DNA of 64,000 nt, taken from NCBI GenBank assembly GCA_025345505.1, contig JANVCC010000021.1, positions 2,765,175 through 2,829,174 on the forward strand, written 5' to 3'. A model generated the notes under the pieces. That model did no database searches, had not been told where the DNA came from, and saw only the letters and a list, made by a program, of their open reading frames with translations. Position numbers and translations under genes: made by a program. The stretch comes from Todiramphus chloris collaris. Taxonomy: Eukaryota; Chordata; Aves; Coraciiformes; Alcedinidae. Positions within the stretch are counted from its first letter, which is position 1; the number at the start of each line of letters is the position of its first letter. Positions 46,301-58,300 of this stretch are shown piece by piece.

Positions 46301-49300
46301 AGTTTTTATGTGTCTCTTACGTAGAAGCGACGAGCTGAAAACAGCAAAAATATGAACATTGAAAAGCTCAGAGCACCAGTTATCTGTGTCCTGGGCCACG
46401 TAGACACGGGCAAGACCAAAATTTTAGATAAGGTAAGATGTGAAGGCACTGCCTGTGCCTCTTGTTTACACCTATGGTTTTTTGATTGAAAATGGAAAGA
46501 ATGAAAGTGTGCTCCAAGAGATGACTTTAATCTGTTATATGTAAGTATTTCTGGTCTTTTTTTTTCCTTTAGCTCCGTCATACTCATGTACAGGACAGTG
46601 AAGCTGGGGGTATCACTCAGCAGATTGGTGCAACTAATGTTCCCCTTGAAGCTATTAACGAGCAAACTAAGATGGTGAAAAATGTAAGTTAGAGCACTTC
46701 AAAGACTGCTTAAAAAACAAGCAAACAAGCAAAAATAAACTGGTTAAGGCCTTGTGAGGTTTCCTGACACAGGCAGGTGTACTTTTCCTGCCATCCCGTA
46801 CGTTGGGGTTCCTTGGTTTTTTTAATTCTTGCCCTTCTTGCCAAAGGGGACACTGCCTCATTTTTCATTGTAGTTGATAGATTTGGTTTAGTTAATGCGT
46901 TGCCACTTCTTCAGAAAAATACACAAATTCTGCTTACTCTCTTCTGGGCAGGACCCCTATCTACGTGGACTGCTTATTTGTCAATATTTTCTTTGTAAAT
47001 TGAGACTCTTTTTCTGTTAAACTTTTTACTGTGTGCCCTGAAATTGGGCCCAATTCTTGGGTGATAAATGTTATTGCATTACAGAAATAGTTACTGTTCT
47101 GTATTGTTTTTTTGGACACTATTTCCTATTTTGCTTGCAGCAGCAGCTGACTGAAAAACCTCGGTAGTGATGTTTTTTTCCAAAATCTTACTCAATTTAT
47201 TAAAAATGTAAAGTCTGTGGAGAGGGAGGAAACGTTCAAGGCAAGGATGGTAAATCTCACTAGCCTGAACTATTTTTTTTTATTATTTATTATTTTTTTC
47301 CTCCGTAGGCTGCCTTATCTTACAAATTTTAGCTGAGCTTATGGCCACTTGATATCTAGGGGAATGTGCTGCCTCTTTTTTACATTTTTATTTAATTTAA
47401 TATTGACATGAACTTCGGCTGATTTGGTTTATGGAGGGTACTGGCCTTTCTTATAATACATATCTGGATTTTTGAAGTGAAGGCTGTCAGTAATGCTGTC
47501 AGCTCTTAGATTTTATTTTTCCTTCTCGTGCAATCTTTACTAGATGACTAATACTTTGAAATGTTAAGTTTGACAGAGAGAACATAAAAATTCCAGGCAT
47601 GCTGATAATCGACACTCCAGGACATGAGTCTTTCAGGTAATGTTTTCTCACAATGTAGTACTTCCCAGAAGTGATGGCTAAAGCATCTAGCTCTGTTTTT
47701 AACAAAGTGCTAGGTCTTTGCCTCATCCTTTGTGCTTTTCTCACTGTAAAAAAAAAAAAGGGGGGGGGGCAAAAAAATAAAAACACAAACAAGAGAAACA
47801 ACAAACCCTCAAAGTAGACGAATCAGTGGAATTGCTTAGTTTGCAGGTGCTCTTTATATCTGCTTTATTGCTGGCCTTTTTATACGTGATTAATTTCTTG
47901 TCTTCATGCCAGTTGAGCCATGAGTATCTGAAAAAGCATGTAAAGAACTTTTTTCTCAATAGTTAGTGTAAGAGGAAGGACTGAAGCAGGAAACTAGCTG
48001 GAGAAGAAAAGCTGAGGATTTCAGGAGACCTAAGTACTCTGAAATGGAAAAATTAGAACTTCTGTCCAGACCTTCAGTCCATAGTGTCCCAGTGAAGGTA
48101 ACTGAGTTCATAAGACTGGAAGTTACCAAATGCACAAGTCAGCTGAGTCTGAACAGAGTTCATGCTCTGCCTAGGAACACCAGTGCCATGCAGGCCAGCC
48201 TCTAAAATCAACTTTTGAGTTGAAAACATGGCATGGACAACTGTACTCGCTGAGGTACTGCTTGGGTGAAATCCCCAAACAGAAAGATTAAGATTCTGAT
48301 GTGGCATTTTTAAACCTAAACCTCTGCAAGCCTCGAATTGACAGGTCTTGGGGCACCTGGTAATGTTCTGAGCAGTTCCTTGCCATCAGACCACTTCCAG
48401 TGCTTCCTCTTCTTTGGTGCCAAACAAAGTTTGGCCAAATGTCTGATAATCTTAGTGTTGATGTAGTATTGTATAATAAACTGTCTTGTTCAGAGTTTGC
48501 ACTGGCATATTTCACTGCAGCTGTCTCAATTCTTACTCTGAAAAAAATCAGCATATATCTTAACTTGTAAAAATATATAATAATAGGAAAACTTCGGAGG
48601 ATAATAGTTTCTTGTTGCTTACACGTGCTCTAATATATTCTGTTAAATGGAATTTACACAGGGATTTGAATATTTTTTTTTGATGTAATTTACATTTTTT
48701 TGAGAGGAAAAATATTTGATCGACTTGAGCTTGTTATTGGTCAATGAAGTTTGGTATTGTGTTCTGTTTCTACCTGACTAATATTTTTTTTGCATTTTTT
48801 TTTTCTTCTTTTAATGCCACAGCAATCTAAGAAATAGAGGAAGCTCACTTTGTGATATTGCTATACTTGTAGTTGACATCATGCATGGTTTGGAGCCACA
48901 GACAATTGAATCAATAAATCTGTTGAAATCAAAGAAGTGCCCCTTCATAGTAGCTCTCAACAAGGTAAGGTAGCTTTTTACTCAAATAATATGGGTTTTT
49001 CTACTCTTAAGTTGTGTATTTGGCACCTGACAACTTTCTGAACTGGAGTTTGTTGGTGTTATGTCTGCAGCAGTGGTTCTTAGTTCCTCTCCGTTGCATT
49101 TTTCATGCTCTTGATACCCCAGTGGCTTTACAGGAGCTTTGCAGAGCAATCTTAATAGTTCTTGTCTGAGTTCTTCCTGAGAAGTGTCTTCACCTTATGT
49201 AACTTGGGTATATGGTTCACACTTAAAGTTGCACTTCACTTTTGTGTTTGTTTCTTGGGGGTTTGTTTGTTCATTTGTTGTTTTGGTTTTTTTCTTGCAC

Positions 49301-52300
49301 CCATTTATATGGATTGGTGTGTATTTGATACTTATCAGTTTGAGTTGAAGACAAGCTGGCTTTTTTAAGCTCATGGAGAAGTAATGTTGATCACTTGTGG
49401 GGGAAGAATTTCAAGCTCTGCTGTATCAGATGGTAAAGCCAGTTACTTTCAGCCTTGTTTTTAGAAATCCTGTGCATGAGAAATTATGCTGGCTCTCTGT
49501 GGTGCCTTACATGAATTACAATAAGGACATTACCTGTGTCCAACGATTTTGGATGCTGACAGAGAATTTACAGAAGGGTGTTCATGTGCAGTGTAAAAAT
49601 TGCATTTAAGAAACCAAAATGAACGTTAGGATTGAAGGCTCTTGGAACTTAACTCGTTGCTGAAACCAGTTCCTTTTCATAAGAACTATGGGATGGAGAC
49701 GTGCGAATGCCAACAGTGAGCCTGAGATTAAATAACCCAAAATTCTTACATTTCAGGCATTTAACCAGATTATAATCCAGTTTCTAAAGATGTAGTTTGG
49801 ATTTGTACAGCAAATGTAAATAATTTCTTGGACTAAGGCTGTCGTGCTTTGAAAACTTACTTGGGGAAGTATTTCTAGTGTAGGCAGTTGTCTTTTGAAG
49901 GACCTCCCTGTGATCCTTTCTCTGTAGCAACATGGGAAGGGGTACAAATTCACCAGTACGTTTTTGAAGGTTGGTAGAGCTAGTACAGTCTCTCTTCAGG
50001 AAAATAAAGCACACTTTCATGTTCAAGGTTTGGGGTTTTTTGTGGGGTCTCATTCCTCCAATGTTTTACCTTAAACTTGGTGCGATTAATGTATACAAAT
50101 TTTTCCCATCTGGACCTAGATTATTATAGTTTGAATTTGTAAAACCTGTAGTAGTCCTGCTATCATGAAACAATGTCTGACACTGGGTAAATACAAACCC
50201 AGAGATGATAATAGCAACTAAAGCAACTAATGGCATTTAGTTTGGTTACTGGAGCTAGTAGCTGTCTAGCTATGTTGGCTGGTAAAGTATTTATCACAGA
50301 TGATGTGACATAAACATCAAGATGTCCTTTAGTAAACTGCATAAGATGACATATTTCTGTATTTTCAAGATTGATAGGTTATATGACTGGAAAAAAAGCC
50401 CGGATACCGATGTAGCTATCACCTTAAAGAAGCAGAAAAAGAACACAAAAGATGAGTTCGAAGAACGTGCAAAAGCTATCATAGTGGAATTTGCAAAGCA
50501 GGTAGGCTGAGGTATTCCAGGTTCTTGGAGTAACAAAAGTGACAACGAAGGGGGTGAGTGGGTGATGTGGGTTTGTGTTTTTGTTGTGGACTGTGTTTGG
50601 TTCTTTTATTTATTTCTTTCCACAGAAGAACTTGGATTATCAAGAAAACTGTTGTGTCTCTTCTGACACATTGGTGTTTACTTCCCGGATACCAAACGTT
50701 GTTGTTAAGTTAATCTCTTTTGACTGCTCCATCCTTGGAGTGCTAGTTTGGAGAAAAATAGCAGCTACTTGCTGTGCATGGTCAGTGGAGTCAGGAAGAG
50801 CAGATGAAGTTGTCTATCCCTGATCTTTTTCTCCTTGGGAATTGCCTGAGAGGATCCAATCTGTTTCTTGCTCCTTTGGGTGCTGGCAGGGCTGAATCAC
50901 ATCAGTTCTGGGAACTTCTGTTAGTGACATTCAACGCTGTCTAGGAGCTAGATGTGGTAATGAGCTTCACGGAGTTATTCCATCCTGCTTCCAAGACTGG
51001 GTTGAAATGTTCTACAGCCTACTGTCAGTAATGGTTTTTTGTGTGTGTATGTTTTGTATGTTTTTCCCTGTATAATTATTACTCCTGATTCCAGGGCTTG
51101 AACGCTGCCTTGTTTTACGAGAATAAGGATCCCCGCACTTTTGTTTCTCTTGTACCTACCTCTGCTCACACAGGGGATGGCATGGGAAGCCTGATAGCTC
51201 TTCTCGTTGAGCTAACGCAAACTATGCTGACCAAGAGACTGGCTGAGTGTCAGGAGCTGAGAGCTCAAGTCATGGAGGTAATTTGGCAGCTGTTCTTTCA
51301 GAAATTTCTCCCTTCCCCTTTCTTCCTGGTAAAAAACCAACCACACAAACAAAACCAAATGTGTTTGAAGTGCTTAAACTGTGAGTAACCCTTTTATTTT
51401 ATTTTTTTCCCCACTCCCTATCATTCAGGTTAAAGCACTGCCAGGCATGGGCACTACCATAGATGTTATTTTGATTAATGGACGCCTGAAAGAAGGAGAC
51501 ACCATTATTGTTCCCGGGGTAGAAGGTCCTATAGTAACTCAGATTAGAGGTCTTCTGCTGCCTCCTCCTATGAAGGAGCTACGAGTTAAGGTACGGAAAC
51601 TGGTTAGTGTGCTGACATTTAGAGAATCAAAGAATCATTAAGGTTGGAAAAGACCTCCCAAGATCATCAACTGTCTACATAAGATTTAAAAGCAGGTAAG
51701 GGGTGGAAATCAAGTTTTAAATAAAAAATGGGACTGCAGTAGAGTGCAGTTATCAGCAGTATCTCAGGGTGACTTAAAGGGGAAGATAGTGCATGTCTAG
51801 GGAATGCACGTGTCTATACCTACTGGGGTGTCTGTTGTAACACTGGAAGGAGGAGGATGAAGGAGTTGCCTTCCAGGGAGGATTGGGATGTGCATGCTCA
51901 AAGAAGAGATTCAAGCATGTGGCTCCATGTGAGAGTGAGTTACTCATCTTAAATGGAAACTGGAGTGTAGTAGTACAGGGACTTCTGAGCTAAAGTATAT
52001 ATTACTGGTAGAAGTGGGTTGGTTTGGGTGTTCTTATTAATAAAAGTCACTTAGGGCGCAGGGAGCGTCCAGTAGTTGGTGAGTGGCAATGACCAGGACC
52101 TCTGCAGCCTGTTGTCATTTTCAAGAGTTGGAGGTTTTGCTGCCCTGGTCTTAATAAACTGGGGGGAGCCACTGAAGCTGAGAGCTGCCTGGGGTGCTTT
52201 CCGTGAAAGGAGGAGGAGACACAGAAACAAAAGGCTATAAATACATTAATGCACACACTAATTAATACATACAATTAAAAGAGCGTCTCTGAGTTTATTT

Positions 52301-55300
52301 TTTTCCCTGTTTAAAAGGGAAGCAATAAGTGTCTGCACAGATTTTACTTGAGGTGAAGAAAACCATCCAGATAACCTAGGTGAATGGAGTAGGACAGGCC
52401 TTAAGGGTTTGGTTTAGAGGCAGAAAACTAGTACTGGGCTCTTAAAGGCTCTAACAACTGTGGTGTGCTTTGTTTAGCTGAACTGTGTTCCTGCTTAATC
52501 AAGTTCCTTCCTGCAAACTTAGATACTTTTGTGAAGTAGTGCTAATAACTCACAGAATCAGAGAATACCAGGTTGGAAGGGACTTCAAGGATCACCTGCT
52601 CTGACCTTTCTTGAGAAAAGCAGAACTGGGGTGTGAAACTGTTGTGAGACTGAAGTGCTTTGGGGGACTGAATTGCAAGGTGACAGATCACAGGTTCTCA
52701 TCAAGAAGATCTTCAGATGAGTTTCTGCACTTGAGTGGGAGATGGAGTACAGGAGTATAGGGTACCAGCACCACGATGAAGAACACTGGGTTTGGGGACA
52801 TCTAGCTGGAAAGTCAGTCTAGGGGAGTTGGGTTTTTTTTTTGTGAAGCAGGCAATCAGGATACATTTCAGTTCAGCCTGTCCATGGGGAATTGTCATCT
52901 TTGAAATAATACCCAAATTTTGGGGTGGAGGGCTAAAGAGTAGAGGTTTGCAGGAACAGAGTGCTTACTGAGGAAAGATTTTTTTTGCCTTGCTGTTTCA
53001 AGAAAAGAATGAGACATCTCCTAAACAAAAGAAATGAAGAAACAAAGCAGAAAAATCTCTCCAACATTGATTTAAACATTTTCAGAAATCACTGCTTCTC
53101 TGATGCCCTAGAGCCATGCCCGGAGTGGGGAGAGATTGCTGAGGCTCTGCTGGCTCTGGAGGGGCACCTGAGAAATGCAGCACGGAACAAAGTACATGAG
53201 AGGTCTGGGTGGGGGATCTCCCATGGGAGAATGAGGGCTCTTCCTGCACAGAGCCTCGGTCTGGGTCAGCTCAGCTTTGGTTGAACTGTTGGCATCTTCC
53301 TCTTACTTCCCTAAGGGGCAGAATTTGTGATTTGGGTTTTTTTAATGTATTTTTTTATTACTTTTTTTTTTTCAGTAAGCAGCTGCCTATCACTACTTGC
53401 TCTTTTCTAGTATATATTCCCTTTTGGCCTCCTTCTGTGTTTTCAGGCTACTCCCCCTGCCCTGCCCCCCTCGGCAGGGGTGGTGGGAGGGGTATCTGAA
53501 GGGAGAGGAGCATGCAGGCTGGAACATGCAAATCCAGGTAGAGAAAGTGACTGACAGATGGGATCTGCTGGACTTTGCTGTCATGCTCTCTGCTCTGCTT
53601 GCTGGTGGCAAGTTCTTCAGCTGCTCAGCACTGCTTTGTGTCGTCGTGCAGCATCTCCGTGAACCCTTTGCTAGTGTTTATTCTCCTTTTCAGAACCAAT
53701 ATGAAAAGCACAAAGAGGTCGTTGCTGCTCAAGGGGTGAAGATTCTTGGGAAAGATTTGGAAAAAACCTTGGCTGGTTTGCCCCTGCTTGTAGCTTATAA
53801 AGAGGATGAAGTCCCAGTCCTCAAGGTGAGGTGGCTGATGCTGAGCTAAGACACTTAAACTGAAGGTAACTGAGATCTCTGGCAGTGAAGCTTGTTCAGA
53901 TGTTGAGAGCTCAGCGTGCCAGGAACTTGCTTTTTTTGGTTGGATTTAAAACCTGTTCCAATCGTGAAGCATTACTGTGTTATGATCTTTGAGGATCTTG
54001 AAACTTTGCTTTTCCCTGTTATTTACTGGAGGGTCTCTGCTGGTAGAATAAAGTTTGAAAACAAGCATTGTAGCATAATTTGACTAAATGTTAATTAATG
54101 TTTTGGTATTTGTAGTAACTGAAGCGTACCTGTCAAACTCTTATTTGTCAAATATCTGCTCCTGGAGTTCTTCAGACTGTTGCTGTTGCAAAGCTTATTT
54201 AAGATTTCTGTAGTAAATTTCTTTTGTGACTTACACTTCAAAAATGGCAGAGGAAAGAACGTAGCCATCTTAGAACCAAAACTGAGATGAGATGCTCTCC
54301 AAAATCAGGAAGTTGGCTTAAAAACAAGTTCATGTTGATTGCTTAATTTTAACCTTAGTTTTACTTTAGCCTACTGTCTACCTATCTTTGCCCCTAAAGG
54401 AAGGTTAATCTTTCAGGTCCTCCAAAGACAAACCTTGTTGCTGGGTACTTGAGTACATATGTCAAGTGTACTAGCAGTAGATATGTCAGGACTTAAACAG
54501 CAACACCCATTCATCTGTCAGGGGAGAGGACCTTAAAAAGTGTTCAAGTGTTTTGGTTTTTTAATTTCTCTGACATCCTTGCTGCTCCTGAACCCTCTGT
54601 TTTGTACTTAAGCCTAAAGAGCATTCAGAATCCTTCCCAGCTCGTGGTTTTTAGGAATATCTGCTTTCATTCTTGATCCTCAGGCGACCGAAGCTGTTGC
54701 CACACACTGCGGGGCACGTGTTCCCTCAGTGTCACCAGCAGAAACTTAGTGCTGGGGAGAGCAACATGCAGCCTGCAGAGAAATGCTGCTGGCTCCCGAG
54801 ATGAGCATCTGCTTTGCCTTGTGATCACGTTCTTGCTTCTGCCTCAAGTCTAGTTCAGATCAGACTCTTCTGATGGCAGCAGCAGGCAGTGCTGCACCCC
54901 AGGGCCACGAACGCCCGGCGCTGCGAGTCGGTACCGCTCGCTGCGGCTGTTGCGTGCTCTCAGCAGCTCACAGACAGGAAGACTTTGCAATGGAACTAAA
55001 AACTTGAGGGTTTTTTTAATTTCTTCTCCTTTTTTTCCTAAAGGATGAACTAATCCATGAACTGAAGCAAACACTGAATGCAATCAAGTTAGAAGAGAAA
55101 GGTGTTTATGTCCAGGCTTCTACTTTAGGCTCTTTAGAAGCGTTACTTGAATTTCTTAAAACATCAGAAGTGCCAGTAAGTACTTTTGTGCTGTACCCAA
55201 TGTTGTCACTTCTACATTTTACTTGGTAACTGTTTCCATTTGCCTCGGAAAGATTAGTGACTGATTTCTGTGGCTTTCCCTTTCAACAGTATTCGGGAAT

Positions 55301-58300
55301 TAATATAGGTCCCGTCCATAAAAAGGACGTTATGAAGGCATCGGTTATGTTGGAGCATGACCCACAGTAAGTAACTGCTTTGCTTTACTATGTTGATAAA
55401 TGTGTGGTGGTGTTTCAGGAAGGCCCCACCTTAGCTCTGCCTCTAGTAAATGGATTTATTTTCACTTCCAGGTACGCAGTCATCCTGGCGTTTGATGTGA
55501 GGATTGAACGTGATGCACAGGAAATGGCTGATAGTTTAGGAGTTCGAATTTTTAGTGCTGAAATAATTTATCACTTATTTGATGCCTTCACAAAATACAG
55601 ACAAGATTACAAAAAACAGAAACAAGAGGAATTCAAGTAAGTAAGACCAGTCCTGTTCTGGATGCTTCCCAAATGTGTCTCTTGTGAAGTTTCATGCAAT
55701 TTCACTTACAACAAAACATTTCCATACTATTATTTAGTGTGTAGTTCTGATGGGAAGGAAGGAAAGGAGGAAGAGGATAGGGCAATAACTCCAGTCTAAT
55801 TGTTTACATCTAGGATTAGGCTTACTAGGGTGAGAGCTGTGAAGCAGTTACTAGGTTTAGCCAAAACTATCATGCAGTTAACGTGGAGCGTTCTTATTAA
55901 CGCTTGCTTTGTATACTTGGCTTCTATCCCTAGTTTGTGACAGATGGGTTAGTCTTTCAGAGTTAAAACAAAACCAAAGAGATTTGGATTCTCTTGTTTC
56001 CTCTTTGTGTGGTTCCAGTGTACAGGGCTTGATTCTGACGGCAGTGACATGAATATGCAATCACTTCATAACTTATAGGGACTCAAAATTAATTTTTGGG
56101 CTCTGTGTCATGGGCTGATCCTCAGTAAAGGACAGACAAAATCAATGACAGTCTCTCTTCAGTTCATATTGATCCCAAGTTGAGTTAACTTCAGCATTTA
56201 AACATTTTTGTTTGTAAAGCAATTGACTAGCGTCCATTTTTGGAGTCCCTGTGATGGGTCAAGGCACTAATATTTCTATGCCTCTGCTTTTTTGAAACTG
56301 TAATTATACTGTAAAATTACTTTTCCTTTGGTCTTGCTCTCAGTTGACTGCCCAAGCCAGCCAAAATAAAATCCATGCCAGCCATGTTTGATGATTGGTC
56401 CCTATAGTTCTTGAAAGTCAAGTATTGACTAGAATTAGCAAGACTGGAAAAGTTGGGGTTGTTTTTTCTGCTTGATTTCTCCCCAAGTGCCACTCCAGCC
56501 TAGATGCCCAAGCAGCATGGGAGAAGACAGAACCTTTAACGTTGCGTACGCTGTTCCAGTACCTATCTGAAGCTCCCTTTTCTTTCTCCCCTCCCAGGCA
56601 CATAGCAGTATTTCCTTGCAAGATGAAAATACTCCCTCAGTTCATTTTCAACTCTCGTGACCCAATAGTGATGGGTGTTGTCGTGGAGGCCGGCCAGGTG
56701 AAGCAGGGCACTCCCATGTGTGTACCTAGCAAAAACGTAAGTAAGAGCCTCTTCCCAGCAGATGTTTGATCTACCTGATAGTTCTGGGATGATGCCCCAG
56801 GCGACACGTGCAGGCCTTTCCCCAGCATAGTTTTGGTAGGAGAGGAGGTTGAGACTTTCAGATCAAGGCTCTTTCTTGGTGATCAGCCATCTTACTGCTC
56901 TTTGCTGGACCAGACCTGAGTTCTGCAGTAGGGCACAGCCTCCCGACAGCCACGGGGCCCTGCCAGGAAGCGTGGCTAGAGAGTGTCTACCAGGCAGCCT
57001 CCCTCCTTCCCCTGCTGCAGTTTCTATACTGTGATAGAAAGTAACGTGCAACATTATCATTCTTGGTAGTTAACAAGGGGGGGGGGGGGAAGCCAACTCC
57101 TGACACTTGAAGGGATAGCAAATGGGGGTATCCTAGATGAATTCTGGATGGTTTTGGTGTCCTTACAGTGCAGTCCATTTGCTTTGCCAGTTCTGGGGTG
57201 GGTGCTCTGCTAGGGCAGCACTATACAGGAGCAACCCTGTGCACGTATCACTGGGCATTCAGAGGAGGGTGTGCACACAGAGGTTCTGCGGCCGCGTATC
57301 ACAGCTGCTTCCTTGCATTGCAGTTTGTCGACATTGGAATAGTTACCAGTATTGAAATAAACCACAAACCAGTGGAGGTGGCAAAAAAAGGCCAAGAAGT
57401 ATGTGTTAAAATAGAACCTATTCCTGGTGAATCACCTAAAATGTATGGACGACATTTTGAAGCAACAGATATCCTCGTCAGTAAGGTAAAAGCCGGCGGC
57501 GTCTTCGGAGAGGGTTTGTGACCTGGTGGCAGCTTGCCCAAAGTGGAAATGTGGCACAGAACCTGAAAAACATAAGCTAGGAACCTTCCACACAGACACT
57601 CAGAGAGGTTCCTGAGTGGGGTCGAGTTGTGTTTCTCTGTAGCCTTGCTTTGGGGTTTGTAGTGGAGCTTGCAGAGGACCTTGGGAACTGAAAATCCCCT
57701 GGAGCTCACTGCGCCTGCGAGGGCAAGCCGGGGAATTAGCTGTTTGCATAGCAGTGCATGTAGCTGGTGCTCACAGCAGAGTGGGTTTGCCTAGTTCTGA
57801 AAGGATGCAATGAACAGCAGTGCTGCAGTTGCTCTGATTCTGGAACTCTGGGCTTAGACAAGGAGATGATCCCTCGCTCTGTTTTCCGCTGTCGGAAGCA
57901 AAGCTCCAGCTCTCCACAGCCCCACCTGCTTTAGTTACCACATTTAAGAAACCAAGTTACCATGTTTGAGTTTAAGACACCCCCCTGCCACACACAACTG
58001 GGGGGTGAGCAGCTCCCCAGTGGGTAGAGATGCAGGGCCTGTGATTGGACTGGGAGGTGGTGCTGTGGGCCCCAGGGGAAGTGGGAGGTTCTCTTGGGCC
58101 ACAGGTCCTCACCTTACATGAGGTGGTCTGTGCTTCTGCAGGCTCTGAAGCCCAGGTGAGGGGTGTGAGGGGAAAAGAAGGGAAAAGCAGGGGCTGGGTC
58201 ATCCAGCAGAACTGGGATTAGAACAAACTTTCCTGCTGAGCAAACTGGTGCCCTTTCTTCAGCTGAATTTCTCCGGACGCACTGAAAGCTGCCTTTAAGA

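Larger units (their letters stand above)
45717..50369 (+). other. EIF5B: EIF5B introns 10-14
   Basis: Introns 45717-46324, 46433-46572, 46684-47568, 47637-48822 and 48965-50369. Intron 13 has an A-run followed by a G-run near 47749-47769, a likely error-prone stretch. No RNA gene or interspersed repeat was recognised. Confidence 0.8.
50502..53693 (+). other. EIF5B: EIF5B introns 15-17
   Basis: Introns 50502-51094, 51278-51428 and 51591-53693. Intron 17 carries two short CR1 3' ends in minus orientation. Otherwise nothing was recognised. Confidence 0.8.
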
